Below are positions 26,950-36,547 of a stretch of 64,000 bases of DNA, piece by piece. Position 1 is the stretch's first letter, and each line of letters starts with the position of its first letter. The stretch covers positions 41,692-105,691 of the forward strand of contig CANQAC010000002.1 of NCBI GenBank assembly GCA_947589345.1. Reading direction: 5' to 3'. The stretch comes from an uncultured Akkermansia sp. GTDB lineage: Bacteria; Verrucomicrobiota; Verrucomicrobiia; Verrucomicrobiales; Akkermansiaceae. A program made the translations under genes and the position numbers. Below the pieces are notes generated by a model that did not search any database, had not been told where the DNA came from, and was given only the letters and a program-made list of their open reading frames with translations.

Positions 26950-29730
26950 ATGTCATCCAAGAAAAAGCCGACACCGACCAAGGTCGCTAAAAATACGAAG
27001 CAAAGTCCTGCTAAGAAAGGTACGTCAAAACCTACTGCCAAGAAGGCTGTAGGAAAAGTTGCAAGCAGAAACCATGCTGCCAAGGCGATCGCTAAAAAGA
27101 CCACCAAGTCAGGGCTTGGGAAACCAGCTCAACCAAAAACACCCTCGAAATCACAGGCGAAACAAAAACCCTCGACCGTAAAAGCGCCGAATAAAAGACA
27201 GGGCAAACCCACCACAAAGTCCGACGGGAAAAAGGTACAGCCGAAGAAGGGAAAATCTCCGGCAACGAAAAAACCGGTGACTCGCAACATTGTTGCCGCT
27301 AAGCCCACCATCAAAAAAACAGCCAAAAAGACGGCTGCTAAACCTCAACCCAAGAACTTGCCGACGAAAAAACAATCTTCCAAACAAGTCGTCAAAAAAC
27401 CGGCGCTCAAGAAACCAGCTATTAAGTCAAAAAATCTGCCTGCCAAAAAAACGACCACCAAAGGTGACGGCAGAAAATCAACGCCCACGACTTCTGGAAA
27501 GTCAGTCAAAAAACCTGAATTAAGAAAGGCAAAAGTTCCTAAGGCGACACCAAAGCAAGTCTCTTCCCATAAAAAACAAGCGACGTCTGTTGCCAACAAA
27601 CTGACTGACAAGAAAGCAAGCTCTCAAAAGCCAATAAATTCATCAAAATCGGCTACAAGGAAGGATTTGTCAAAACCTTCCGTCCAACACGGCAGTAACA
27701 TGCCTGCCGCAAAAAAGCCAGATACTGCCCAAGCATCTACACTCGGCTCTGAGAAACTTCAGACTGGAAAGGTGAAAATCAAATCGGGCTTGACAACACC
27801 AACCCCCACCGGCAAAAAGAGGGGCCACACCACGGTAAACATCAAGATAACTGCCGCTCTTCTCCAAGAGTATTTCCCCGATGACCTTACCCTGAAGAAT
27901 GCGTTTAAAAATCTTGTCGTCCTCGCCAAAAAGAATGGCGGGTACGTAACCGATGACGACATTATCTCTTCCCTCCCATCTGAAGGATTCGAGGAGCAGG
28001 ACACGGAACGTTTGTTTGAAAGGCTGCACTCCTGTGGCATTGAAGTGCTTGAAGAACCCACGGGGGCCGACTCTCTCACTGCTGATGATCTGAAAGCCCT
28101 TTCCGGTAACATGCACGGTAATCTCATTGAGAATCCCGTGGTGCAAGGACGTCTGCGCCAACTTGTCCTACAGGCCAATGATCAGGGTTTCTTAACCTAC
28201 GACGACATCAATGAAGTGCTTCCGGCGGAAGTTATAGACCCGGAAGATCACGAAAAGATCATGGACTGCCTGCGCAGCATGAACTTCAAAATCATTGATT
28301 CCTCAGAAATGGGAGAAGTGGCGACTCCTGCTCAAGAAGACACACCCCAGGAGCAGGATGAGAGTGAAAAAATGGCCGATTTGGATGATCCGGTGCGCAT
28401 GTATCTCAAACAAATGGGGCAGAAAGAGTTGCTCAAGCGGGAGGAGGAAGTGCAGCTCTCGCGTAAAATTGACCAAGCGGAAACAGCCCTTCAGAGAAGT
28501 CTGCACATGCTCGGTGTCGTTGCCACTTATTACCAGGATCTCGCCATTAAGCTGCTACAAAATAAAGAACGCTTTGACCGCGTCGTCATTGATAAAAATA
28601 TCGACCATCGGGATCAATATTTCCGCACCTTGCAAGCGGCTCTTACCAAACTGCAAGAGCTGTATGAAAATACAAATCTTTCGTACAGTCGCTTGCGTAA
28701 AGCTCGCAAGCGACGCAGAGGCGTAGAAGCGGCTCAGCTGGAGTTTAAATCTTACATTACGAAACTGCATGAACTTTATAAGCGGTTTTCTTTCAAATCA
28801 AAAATTTACGAAGACTTCGTAGAATACCTCAAAGAAATCCGCCAACGTATCCTGAAAACTCGCCGACAGTTGGAGATTCAACCCGACAACCGCGAGTACC
28901 AAGATAACCTCTCCGAGTTGGAGATGCAACTCTGGATGCCTATTGATGATTTCCTAGAGCATTATCAAGTCATGCGCTCGCACATGAAACAGGCAAAGGA
29001 GTCTAAGGGAGAAATGATTGAGGCTAATCTGCGCCTCGTCATATCCATCGCCAAAAAATACACCAATCGTGGTCTCGCTTTCCTAGACCTCATCCAGGAA
29101 GGCAACATGGGACTCATGAAAGCTGTCGAGAAGTTTGAATACCGCCGAGGCTATAAGTTCTCCACTTATGCGACGTGGTGGATTCGCCAAGCCATCACGC
29201 GTTCTATCGCTGATCAGGCGCGTACTATCCGCATCCCTGTGCATATGATTGAGACCATTAACAAGCTCATGCGGGTGCAGAAAAAACTAGTTCAGGATTT
29301 GGGACGTGAACCCACTCCGGAAGAAATCTCCGCCCAGTGCAGCATGTCGGTGGATCGTGTTCGCAGCGTTCTCAAAATGGCTCAGCAGCCTATTTCTATG
29401 CAGCAGCCTGTGGGTGACTCTGACGATACCTCATTCGGAGATTTTCTGGAAGATAAAAGCGCAGAAAATCCCATGGATGGTGCAGCGTTTAATTCCCTGC
29501 GCGAGAAACTCTCTGTGGTACTCAATACGCTCAATGAACGCGAGCGAGCTGTCATTGAACAACGCTTTGGTCTGCGTGATGGTAATCCCCGAACTCTTGA
29601 AGAAGTCGGCCGTCAATTCAATGTGACGCGTGAACGCATTCGACAAATAGAAGCAAAAGCACTTCGAAAGTTGCGCCACCCCTCGCGCATTCAGAAAATT
29701 AAAGGCTTTTTGGATACGACAAATTCCTGA
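26950..29730 (+). CDS. rpoD: Primary sigma factor RpoD (sigma70) with lysine-rich extension and two region-1.1-like domains
   Basis: Directs RNA polymerase to housekeeping promoters. From [10 protein letters not shown] it has 926 residues, about 300 more than E. coli RpoD. Residues 1-290 are Lys, Pro, Ala, Thr and Ser-rich, resembling a histone H1 tail. Two similar segments follow, about residues 295-372 ([17 protein letters not shown]) and 380-452 ([16 protein letters not shown]), each like sigma region 1.1. Region 1.2 is [17 protein letters not shown] near residue 478, region 2 is near 691 ([39 protein letters not shown]) and region 4 is near 860 ([20 protein letters not shown]). A GTG nine codons upstream is a less likely start. 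Confidence 0.96.
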   Translation: MSSKKKPTPTKVAKNTKQSPAKKGTSKPTAKKAVGKVASRNHAAKAIAKKTTKSGLGKPAQPKTPSKSQAKQKPSTVKAPNKRQGKPTTKSDGKKVQPKKGKSPATKKPVTRNIVAAKPTIKKTAKKTAAKPQPKNLPTKKQSSKQVVKKPALKKPAIKSKNLPAKKTTTKGDGRKSTPTTSGKSVKKPELRKAKVPKATPKQVSSHKKQATSVANKLTDKKASSQKPINSSKSATRKDLSKPSVQHGSNMPAAKKPDTAQASTLGSEKLQTGKVKIKSGLTTPTPTGKKRGHTTVNIKITAALLQEYFPDDLTLKNAFKNLVVLAKKNGGYVTDDDIISSLPSEGFEEQDTERLFERLHSCGIEVLEEPTGADSLTADDLKALSGNMHGNLIENPVVQGRLRQLVLQANDQGFLTYDDINEVLPAEVIDPEDHEKIMDCLRSMNFKIIDSSEMGEVATPAQEDTPQEQDESEKMADLDDPVRMYLKQMGQKELLKREEEVQLSRKIDQAETALQRSLHMLGVVATYYQDLAIKLLQNKERFDRVVIDKNIDHRDQYFRTLQAALTKLQELYENTNLSYSRLRKARKRRRGVEAAQLEFKSYITKLHELYKRFSFKSKIYEDFVEYLKEIRQRILKTRRQLEIQPDNREYQDNLSELEMQLWMPIDDFLEHYQVMRSHMKQAKESKGEMIEANLRLVISIAKKYTNRGLAFLDLIQEGNMGLMKAVEKFEYRRGYKFSTYATWWIRQAITRSIADQARTIRIPVHMIETINKLMRVQKKLVQDLGREPTPEEISAQCSMSVDRVRSVLKMAQQPISMQQPVGDSDDTSFGDFLEDKSAENPMDGAAFNSLREKLSVVLNTLNERERAVIEQRFGLRDGNPRTLEEVGRQFNVTRERIRQIEAKALRKLRHPSRIQKIKGFLDTTNS

Positions 29731-29867
29731 CGCCACTGAGCAACGCTCACCTGCGTGGAGATCGCGCTTCGTTCTGACACCGCTCGAAGGGTCGCCGTCT
29801 TCAGACGCGACGCCTCTTTCCTTCCCCACCAGTGTTTCCAACTTCGAAGCTGCAATCGAGATTCGTC

Positions 29868-29896
29868 TTGCCAAGTCATTTCACGCGTGCTACCAT
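29868..29896 (+). promoter_or_regulatory. Promoter of fba
   Basis: TTGCCA (29868-29873), 17-bp spacer, TACCAT (29891-29896). The leader of about 50 nt contains a short hairpin (TGGGTT at 29908 pairing with AACCCA). Confidence 0.55.
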
Positions 29897-29953
29897 AGGC
29901 GCACGCGATGGGTTTCATAACCCACCCGCACAATTCTAACCCAATTCAGTACC

Positions 29954-30979
29954 ATGCCAGTACCAACCCAAGAACAATATATTAAAATGCTCAACACGGC
30001 AAAAAAGGAGGGCTATGCCTACCCCGCCGTGAATGTTACCACTATTGAAGTGATTAACGGCGCCCTTAAAGCTTTTGCCGAGGCTAAATCTGATGGTATC
30101 ATCCAGATTTCGCTGGGTGGTGGTCAATTTGCCTCTGGCACGGCCGTGAAAGATTCTGCTACTGGTGCCATCGTACTGGCTGAGGCTGTACACCGTCTCG
30201 CTGAAAAGTATGATGTGCTGGTGGCTTTGCATACAGACCATTGCCAAGCTGATAAAATTGATACTTTCCTACGCCCTCTCATTGTTGAGTCCAAGAAGCG
30301 CATTGCTGAAGGAAAGGGACCTTTGTTCAATTCACACATGCTGGATGCCAGTGCGCTGCCCATGGCTGAAAACCTCAAAATTTCTAAACAGATGCTCCAA
30401 GAATGCGCCGAGGTAGGTATTGTCCTCGAAATTGAGATCGGCGTAGTTGGCGGTGAAGAAGATGGTGTAGACAACAGTGGTCAGCATGCTGCTAAACTTT
30501 ATACCTCCCCGGCGGATATGTTACTGACATATGAAACCCTGCACGGACTAGGAGAGTTTATGCTGGCAGCCACTTTCGGCAATGTGCATGGTGTATACAA
30601 ACCCGGTGCAGTAAAGCTCGAACCAAAAATTTTGCGCGATGGGCAAAAGGCTGTGATGGAAAAGCACGGTGAAGATATGCGCCTGGTATTCCACGGCGGA
30701 TCTGGTTCTGACCTGTGCGATATCCGGGAAGCGATTTCTTACGGCGTGGTGAAGATGAACATCGACACCGATACTCAGTACGCTTTCTCCAAGCCCATCG
30801 TGATGCATATGTGCCAAAACATTGATGGCATGCTCAAAATTGATGGCGAAGTGGGTAATAAGAAGGTGTACGACCCACGCTCTTATCTTAAAAAAGGTGA
30901 GCAAGGCATCTGCGAGCGTCTGAAAGTCGCTACATCGGACTTGCTTTCTGAGGGTAAGTCTTTGTTTGGTAAGATCTAA
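29954..30979 (+). CDS. fba: Fructose-bisphosphate aldolase, class II
   Basis: Zinc-dependent cleavage of fructose 1,6-bisphosphate in glycolysis and the reverse in gluconeogenesis. The 341-residue protein carries the class IIa features: zinc ligands in VALHTDHCQADK and EIGVVGGEEDGVDN, TFGNVHGVYKPG, and the phosphate-binding FHGGSGS and NIDTDTQYAF. It aligns along its length with FbaA-type enzymes. It is a single transcription unit between the promoter at 29868 and the terminator at 31006. Confidence 0.96.
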   Translation: MPVPTQEQYIKMLNTAKKEGYAYPAVNVTTIEVINGALKAFAEAKSDGIIQISLGGGQFASGTAVKDSATGAIVLAEAVHRLAEKYDVLVALHTDHCQADKIDTFLRPLIVESKKRIAEGKGPLFNSHMLDASALPMAENLKISKQMLQECAEVGIVLEIEIGVVGGEEDGVDNSGQHAAKLYTSPADMLLTYETLHGLGEFMLAATFGNVHGVYKPGAVKLEPKILRDGQKAVMEKHGEDMRLVFHGGSGSDLCDIREAISYGVVKMNIDTDTQYAFSKPIVMHMCQNIDGMLKIDGEVGNKKVYDPRSYLKKGEQGICERLKVATSDLLSEGKSLFGKI

Positions 30980-31005
30980 ACCTGCTGGACACCGTTTTGT
31001 TCTTC

Positions 31006-31039
31006 TCCCACCGTCGATTCTTTCGGCGGTGGGATTTTT
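31006..31039 (+). terminator. Rho-independent terminator of fba
   Basis: Stem TCCCACCG (31006-31013) with CGGTGGGA (31027-31034), followed by TTTTT. Confidence 0.85.
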
Positions 31040-31061
31040 GGAATGTGCATTTTGGCATGTC

Positions 31062-31090
31062 TTGCCAAGCACGGTCTGAGCTGTTAAAAT
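31062..31090 (+). promoter_or_regulatory. Promoter of pyrC-DUF3820-menA
   Basis: TTGCCA (31062-31067), 17-bp spacer, TAAAAT (31085-31090). Predicted start about 3 nt before the pyrC ATG. Confidence 0.7.
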
Positions 31091-31099
31091 ACGTCTCGT

Positions 31100-32119
31100 A
31101 TGGAGATTACGTTGACGAGTCCACTGGACATGCATCTGCATGTCAGGGATGGTGAGATGATGCGGCTTGTAGCACCATTGAGTGCGCAGTACTTTGCCGG
31201 GGCAGTCATCATGCCGAACTTGGTACCGCCCGTGGTGGATGAGCAGAGTTTACGAGCCTACGCGGCACGAGTAAAAAATGCTGCAGATGATGCTTCATTT
31301 TTGCCGTTGATGACTCTCTTTTTTCGTAACTACAGCGAATCGGATTTGAGGGTGGCAAAAACCATTCCCGGTTTTTTCGCCGTCAAACTCTACCCTGCCG
31401 GGGTGACCACAAATAGCGATATGGGTGTGCAAAGCTTGCGAACCGCAGAACCTACCCTGCGTTCCATGGAAGAACTAGATATTCCTTTGCTCGTACACGG
31501 TGAAAGTCACGGTTTCGTCATGGATCGCGAGGCAGAGTTCCTTCCTGCGTACCGTTACCTGGCAGAGCAGTTCCCCAAGCTGCGTATCTGTATGGAACAT
31601 ATCACAACGGCTGCTGCCGCACATGTGCTGGATGAGTATGAAAATTTGAGCGCTACCATCACTCTGCACCACTTGGAATTCACGTTGGATGACGTGCTGG
31701 GTACTGCTATGAAACCCCACCTTTTCTGCAAACCAATCGCTAAACGTGAAGAAGATCGAGAAGCCCTCCTGCAATTAGCTCTTAGCGCTCATCCTCGCGT
31801 GATGTTCGGTAGTGATTCGGCACCACATCCACAACATAGAAAAGAATGTTATGACTGCTCAGCGGGCGTATTCAGCGCACCTGTAGCACTGGCAGGTTTA
31901 GCTAAAATTTTTGCGAGGCACCGTGCTCTGGACAAATTACAAGCTTTTGTGTGCGACAATGCATGTCGCCTTTACGGACTCCATCCACCGACGAAAACGG
32001 TGTTGCTGCGCGATACACCGCTACACGTACCGATGCAATATTGCAGTTATGGACAAAGTGTTGTTCCTCTCTACGCCGGGGAACAAATCCCTTGGAGCGC
32101 CAGCATTGTACGGGAGTAA
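31100..32119 (+). CDS. pyrC: Dihydroorotase, PyrC type
   Basis: Zinc amidohydrolase that closes carbamoyl-aspartate to dihydroorotate in pyrimidine synthesis. At 339 residues it belongs to the short E. coli-type class. The metal site starts with DMHLHVRDGEMM. The lysine to be carboxylated lies in FFAVKLYPAGVTTNS. LVHGESH, CMEHITT and the final FGSDSAPHP supply the remaining ligands and the catalytic Asp. Its TAA overlaps the next gene's ATG (TAATG). Confidence 0.95.
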   Translation: MEITLTSPLDMHLHVRDGEMMRLVAPLSAQYFAGAVIMPNLVPPVVDEQSLRAYAARVKNAADDASFLPLMTLFFRNYSESDLRVAKTIPGFFAVKLYPAGVTTNSDMGVQSLRTAEPTLRSMEELDIPLLVHGESHGFVMDREAEFLPAYRYLAEQFPKLRICMEHITTAAAAHVLDEYENLSATITLHHLEFTLDDVLGTAMKPHLFCKPIAKREEDREALLQLALSAHPRVMFGSDSAPHPQHRKECYDCSAGVFSAPVALAGLAKIFARHRALDKLQAFVCDNACRLYGLHPPTKTVLLRDTPLHVPMQYCSYGQSVVPLYAGEQIPWSASIVRE

Positions 32120-32415
32120 TGGAAAATATCCAGATACCGAGCGCTGATGAATTGCGCGATCTGCTGGTACAAATTGCAGAAATGTATATGCCGTTCGGCA
32201 TGTATGGTCCTGCCAAATTTCCTCCGAAAGGATGCCCTATTTCCGACCTGCCATCGGAATACTTGGATTGGTTTGCACAGCGCGGTTGGCCAAAAGGAAA
32301 ACTCGGTTATCTCATGCAGCAGACCTTCCTTATCAAAAACAGTGGACTCGACCATCTTTTCAATCCTTTTCGAAATGCCCGCGGGGGCTTCTGCAAATAC
32401 CCAAAAAAATCATGA
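32119..32415 (+). CDS. DUF3820 family protein
   Basis: A 98-residue protein. The core MPFGMYGPAKFPPKGCPISD followed by LPSEYLDWFAQRGWPKGKLG matches the DUF3820 pattern (MPFGKYKG...I.DLP..YL.WF), a small domain also found next to exonucleases. Function unknown. It overlaps pyrC upstream by one base and menA downstream by 4 bp, so it is translated between them. The start ATG was chosen from this overlap. Confidence 0.8.
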   Translation: MENIQIPSADELRDLLVQIAEMYMPFGMYGPAKFPPKGCPISDLPSEYLDWFAQRGWPKGKLGYLMQQTFLIKNSGLDHLFNPFRNARGGFCKYPKKS

Positions 32416-33326
32416 TTCACGCTCTTCATTCCATTCTTCTGGCAACACGTCCCAAAACTCTACCAGCTGGCTTGGTGGCGGTGGTGGCAGGCTGCGTGGT
32501 TGTACATAAATTTTCTGTCACTTTCCCACAGCTGCATATCTCAGTGAATTATCAACTAGCCGTTTTCACTGCCATAAGCTGCATGTGTATCCAGATTGCT
32601 TGCAACCTCTTTAATGACGCTTTGGATGCCGGGCATCACGCCGACACTGCCCATCGCCAGGGGCCGCTACGCATTACAGCCGGCGGTCGTATGAGCGCGA
32701 GATCCGTCAAAACCTGGGCTGCCTTTTTTTTAATACTGGCGAGTACAGCGGCTATTCCGCTAGTTCAAGCACAAGGTATGAGTGTCATCCTTATCGGCAT
32801 TCCTTGTCTCATCTGTGCTTATACTTACACTGGCGGTCCCTACCCCATCGCATACCACGGGCTGGGTGAACTTTTTGTCTTTCTCTTTTTTGGGTTAGTG
32901 GCCGTTATAGGTACTGTCTTTGTACAAATCGGATGGCAATCGGGCTATGAAATCATCTATATCGCCGCCACAATGGTAGGTGCTATTTGCGGATTACTTT
33001 CCTGCGTCCTGATCGAGGTGAATAATATCCGAGATCGTGCAGAGGACGCCACGACGGGCAAGTGTACCTTAGCTGTGCGTTTGGGAGATAAACGTGCGCG
33101 GGGACTTGCTATGGCTTTTCTTGTAGCACCCTATGCTGTGTTGCATCAATTATCGCGCGTACTGCCTGGCGTTGGATGGAATTGGTTTTGGGTGGCGGCT
33201 CTATTAACGGGCGGCATCATTTTGCATCGCCTCATGCATACTCCGGCAGATAAACGAATGAATGTATTGCTCGGTCTGTCTTCTCTGCATCTTGCGCTCT
33301 ATATTTCAGCACTCATGCTTGGTTAA
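32412..33326 (+). CDS. menA: 1,4-dihydroxy-2-naphthoate polyprenyltransferase
   Basis: UbiA-family membrane enzyme that attaches the isoprenoid chain in menaquinone synthesis. From MIHALHSILLATRPKTLPAG it has 304 residues with eight or nine membrane segments. The first Asp-rich prenyl-diphosphate motif is NLFNDALDAGHHADT near residue 65, the second EVNNIRDRAEDATTGK near residue 200. TRPKTL at the N-terminus is typical of MenA. The open frame extends 60 codons upstream within the DUF3820 gene, but the ATGA overlap supports this start. Confidence 0.9.
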   Translation: MIHALHSILLATRPKTLPAGLVAVVAGCVVVHKFSVTFPQLHISVNYQLAVFTAISCMCIQIACNLFNDALDAGHHADTAHRQGPLRITAGGRMSARSVKTWAAFFLILASTAAIPLVQAQGMSVILIGIPCLICAYTYTGGPYPIAYHGLGELFVFLFFGLVAVIGTVFVQIGWQSGYEIIYIAATMVGAICGLLSCVLIEVNNIRDRAEDATTGKCTLAVRLGDKRARGLAMAFLVAPYAVLHQLSRVLPGVGWNWFWVAALLTGGIILHRLMHTPADKRMNVLLGLSSLHLALYISALMLG

Positions 33327-33421
33327 TGGAATTCCTCGGATGTTGGCATGCCTTGGTATGGCCGCACGATTTCGTTAGTATAGGATTTGTGGATAGACTC
33401 CCACTCCTTCATTGGAAAAGG

Positions 33422-34366
33422 CTATAATCGTTTCCAATCTTGAGCCTCAAGGAGACCATTAAATCCCAGGCCGGTGCCGGCAGGGACGTGAAATTCCGGC
33501 GTAATGTCCAGACCTAATTGCTCAGAAAAAACATTAGGTTGATACACATGCTGGGTTACCAGCCCACAGACCGGTACTTGCTCAACCGGTTTATCTGAGT
33601 AAAACACGGCGGCGCTGTACGCTGCCCAACATTGACCTAGCGGGTGATCCAAGTTTGTGGTAAATACGGGTTGACCAGAGTTACTGTGGTGACGAACAGG
33701 CTTCACAATGCGCATCATCGGGTGACTTGTGCGCTGCGGTATATTTTTCTCGTTACGCAGCGGAGTATCGTAGCCAAGGGGAATGCCCGCATCCTGCAGT
33801 GTTTGCCACTCGTGTACATTGTAATAGCATGGATCCTCAATAAAATCGATGCGCTCCTTGAGTGCCTCAGGCAGCATATCCCAAAATTTCAACGTTTCTT
33901 CCATAGTCAGCGTGCAATCAAAATCCACACGCCATTTCCATTCCGGAACCATAGCGGCTAAATTAGTGAGACGTTCCACTGTGGAGGCGAGCTTCGGTAT
34001 CACCTTGATTTTACCCATTCGAAATCCTTTTTGATGCAAACTGTACACTTGTGAAGGTGTTACGCTTACTGTCAACGTGGCATGGCTGCGCGGCACTTTC
34101 AATCCGGCAAACAGGTTCACTCCCTTGGAACGAGCTGCCCCATCGAGTTCCATACATTTCATGGCTCGTTCACCCAGCAGCAATGGAGTTCCATCTCTGA
34201 GCGCATCCAACTCATACTCAAGCGGCGAATCTCCCAATTCCGGCCAACATTGTAAACATGCATATCCTCCATTATCTCCCTTCAGCAATACCCCCTCCCT
34301 TGGTTGCGCTGCTGCACGAGCACTCAATGCTCCCACCGGGTAAAGCTTATAACGCGAATAGTACAT
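33422..34366 (-). CDS. menC: o-Succinylbenzoate synthase (enolase superfamily)
   Basis: Dehydrates SHCHC to o-succinylbenzoate in menaquinone synthesis. The 314-residue protein shows the MLE-subgroup layout: KIK (MGKIKVIPK) as the first catalytic lysines, metal ligands in WRVDFD and DFIEDP, and a later lysine in RIVKPVRHH. It is convergent with menA, which supports the pathway. Enolase-superfamily members can have other activities, such as N-acylamino acid racemase, so the assignment rests partly on context. The promoter is immediately upstream with almost no leader. Confidence 0.8.
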   Translation of the reverse strand: MYYSRYKLYPVGALSARAAAQPREGVLLKGDNGGYACLQCWPELGDSPLEYELDALRDGTPLLLGERAMKCMELDGAARSKGVNLFAGLKVPRSHATLTVSVTPSQVYSLHQKGFRMGKIKVIPKLASTVERLTNLAAMVPEWKWRVDFDCTLTMEETLKFWDMLPEALKERIDFIEDPCYYNVHEWQTLQDAGIPLGYDTPLRNEKNIPQRTSHPMMRIVKPVRHHSNSGQPVFTTNLDHPLGQCWAAYSAAVFYSDKPVEQVPVCGLVTQHVYQPNVFSEQLGLDITPEFHVPAGTGLGFNGLLEAQDWKRL

Positions 34367-34372
34367 GACCTC

Positions 34373-34400
34373 ATTCTACCATTTTTCTCCTATTTAGCAA
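34373..34400 (-). promoter_or_regulatory. Promoter of menC
   Basis: TTGCTA (34395-34400), 16-bp spacer, TAGAAT (34373-34378), minus strand. Predicted transcription starts at the ATG. Confidence 0.65.
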
Positions 34401-34603
34401 GGTTGCTGTCATATTTCAAAGACAAGGCCTTTGAGCAAGTCTTGAAAAGGAAAACTTTCTTGATGACTGATCTCGCCTGTTTTCATCGGCGATTTTTACG
34501 CTTAATTTTACTATGCCAAAACAATCATCTCATGAAATGAAGCAGTGAAAAATAATCCATCAAATTTTTTGAACACTTTTTGATAACTAAAAGAGAAGCA
34601 GAC

Positions 34604-34633
34604 TTGACAACTGAGCATCAGATTTGGTACGCT
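34604..34633 (+). promoter_or_regulatory. Promoter of the lipoprotein gene at 34640
   Basis: TTGACA (34604-34609), 18-bp spacer, TACGCT (34628-34633). Predicted start coincides with the GTG at 34640. Confidence 0.65.
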
Positions 34634-34639
34634 GGCCGG

Positions 34640-35266
34640 GTGAAATGGTTGCTACGATTCGCGGCGCTATCAGCGTTGTTTGTGCTGAATTCATGTGCAT
34701 ACATGCAAACGCATAAAAACGTGGAAGAGCTTGGATCATACTATGAAGGGTATGTATTAAACTGTCAAGATCTCCGTGTCTATCATAACCCGACAATAAA
34801 AAAGTGGTACATTAATGCTCATCCTGCCCATCTGAAGTTGCATTATCCAAGCATACACGATTCTGTTTTCCGACGGTCAGATAACCTATCATCTTTCCGG
34901 GAAATTCAGGTCATGCCAGACTTTGTTTATTTCCCCATTAGTGAATCGACTGCTCAAGTTTTACTCAGAAAAGATGGTTATATCCAGATAGAAGTACTTG
35001 CCGATGAAATTCAAAAATCCTTTGGAAGTGTCGTGGAAAAAAACAGTACTCTAAAGTCACATTCTATTCTCGCTCAGATAGATGGCAACAAGTCTTTCCA
35101 AATTTCCTCCGGTATTCGCGTTCCGTCTCAAAAAAATCTCATCAATCAGGTCTTAAGCAAGGTTGACTTGATTCTTGTGGATGTACCGGGTACCCTCGCT
35201 TACAATGTTGCTATTCCTTTCGTTGCGCCTTTTGTTTTCTTCAACAGCTTTCTGAGAGAAAATTAA
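34640..35266 (+). CDS. Putative lipoprotein of unknown function
   Basis: From the GTG start it is 208 residues, with a signal peptide VKWLLRFAALSALFVLNSC whose last five residues form a lipobox (modified Cys near residue 19). The promoter places transcription at this GTG, so I prefer it to an ATG 20 codons upstream. The mature part shows no family I recognise. It is moderately AT-rich and ends with a hydrophobic Phe-rich tail (AYNVAIPFVAPFVFFNSF), perhaps a second membrane contact. It borders the DnaA-box cluster. Confidence 0.7.
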   Translation: MKWLLRFAALSALFVLNSCAYMQTHKNVEELGSYYEGYVLNCQDLRVYHNPTIKKWYINAHPAHLKLHYPSIHDSVFRRSDNLSSFREIQVMPDFVYFPISESTAQVLLRKDGYIQIEVLADEIQKSFGSVVEKNSTLKSHSILAQIDGNKSFQISSGIRVPSQKNLINQVLSKVDLILVDVPGTLAYNVAIPFVAPFVFFNSFLREN

Positions 35267-35287
35267 ATCTTCATGTCAGTGTTTTGG

Positions 35288-35430
35288 TTTTCACAATGTG
35301 TGTGAATAAGTCTGTGAATAAGACGTTGACAAGTGTGAATAAATCGATTTCTTCACGGAAGTTTTTTTGTTATTCTCCTTGTTATCCACAAGACCTATCT
35401 TTTCTAATAATCACATATTACAACGCTCAC
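35288..35430. other. oriC: Candidate replication origin: DnaA-box cluster with AT-rich stretch
   Basis: Four perfect matches to the DnaA box TTATNCACA lie within 90 bp: TGTGAATAA at 35301-35309, 35313-35321 and 35334-35342 (complement orientation) and TTATCCACA at 35382-35390. A weaker TTTTCACAA is at 35288. An AT-rich run, ATCTTTTCTAATAATCACAT and beyond, follows to about 35430 and could be the unwinding element. It is intergenic between the lipoprotein gene and ribD. Two parS sites lie 11-13 kb to the right. dnaA and dnaN are not in the window. A DnaA-regulated promoter or a DnaA-titration site is the alternative. Confidence 0.65.
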
Positions 35431-35458
35431 GAAAGTTACTCACTTTTTCACCACGTAG

Positions 35459-36547
35459 ATGAAGAAGAATGAAAAGATATTTAAAATGATAAACATCGAA
35501 AACCAAAAAGAGGACGTTCAACGTATGAAAGCAGCTTTGCTTTTAGCTGCCAAAGGTGTTGGAACCACGAGTCCTAATCCTCCTGTTGGTGCTGTTTTAT
35601 ATCAAGGTGATCAATTGATTGGTATGGGATACCACGAAAAGGCGGGGGAATCTCATGCTGAGAGGCGCGCCATTCAAAATGCTATAGAACAAGGGTTTGC
35701 AAATAAACTTAAGGATTCTGTTTTATATGTGACTCTCGAACCATGCTCAAGTTATGGAAAAACTCCGCCATGTACTTCTGCCATTTTGGAGGCGGGAATA
35801 GGTCGTGTTGTTTATGGAATGAATGACCCTGATAAACGCCACAGGGGGCGCGCACGCGCCGTTTTAGAGGCCGGAGGAGTAAAAGTACAGTGCGGAGTCT
35901 ATGAGGAAGCTTGCAAGGCTTTTTTAAGACCTTGGGAGTATAGCATAAGAACCGGCTTGCCTTGGGTAACTGCGAAAGTAGCGTGTACATTGGACAGCCG
36001 CATGTCGCGTGGTAAAGAACGATGGATTAGTTGTCCTGAGTCGTTAAAATATGCACATGAACTTCGACTTCAAAGTGATGCAATTTTAACAGGAGGCGTT
36101 ACTGTAAGAACAGACAATCCAGCATTTACCATTCGTGAGCCGCTCAGTAAAATGCCGATTTGTAAGCAGCAGCCTTGGCGTGTGATACTCACCCGAAACC
36201 GCGCTTTACTCCCGAATGATGCGCAAATTTTCACAGATGCGTTTGCAGATCGGACTATAATTTATGAAAAAGTCGAATGTTTGAAAGACGTCCTACGAGA
36301 GTTGAACGAACGTTATGGAGTGATCAGACTCCTTCTGGAATGCGGAGGCAATTTATTGCGCCAATTTTTGGAACAAGGTCTTGTGCAAGAATGGGTTCAA
36401 GATATTGCTCCGATTATAGGCGGTGGCACTAATTTGATGATTCCCGGTAACTTTTTGCCGCGTGAAATCCGCCTGCGTGAAGTCACCGTGCAGCAAGCAG
36501 ATGTCGATTACATTTTGCGTGGTATTTTAGAAGCCTCGGAGGATTGA
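35459..36547 (+). CDS. ribD: Bifunctional riboflavin biosynthesis deaminase/reductase RibD
   Basis: Performs the second and third steps of riboflavin synthesis. The N-terminal deaminase domain has the zinc motifs HAERRAIQNA and VTLEPCSSYGKTPPC. The C-terminal reductase domain (residues about 155-362) starts with WVTAKVACTLDSRMS and includes SDAILTGGVTVRTDNP. At 362 residues it is full length. Codons 10 (ATG) and 23 (ATG) are alternative starts. No FMN riboswitch is visible upstream. Composition is AT-richer than flanking housekeeping genes, as is the whole 33.4-36.5 kb stretch. Confidence 0.95.
   Translation: MKKNEKIFKMINIENQKEDVQRMKAALLLAAKGVGTTSPNPPVGAVLYQGDQLIGMGYHEKAGESHAERRAIQNAIEQGFANKLKDSVLYVTLEPCSSYGKTPPCTSAILEAGIGRVVYGMNDPDKRHRGRARAVLEAGGVKVQCGVYEEACKAFLRPWEYSIRTGLPWVTAKVACTLDSRMSRGKERWISCPESLKYAHELRLQSDAILTGGVTVRTDNPAFTIREPLSKMPICKQQPWRVILTRNRALLPNDAQIFTDAFADRTIIYEKVECLKDVLRELNERYGVIRLLLECGGNLLRQFLEQGLVQEWVQDIAPIIGGGTNLMIPGNFLPREIRLREVTVQQADVDYILRGILEASED

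Noticed and set aside
35281-35458. FMN riboswitch upstream of ribD
   Set aside because: The conserved AGGGGGAGC-type core of the RFN element is absent. The region is instead filled with DnaA boxes.
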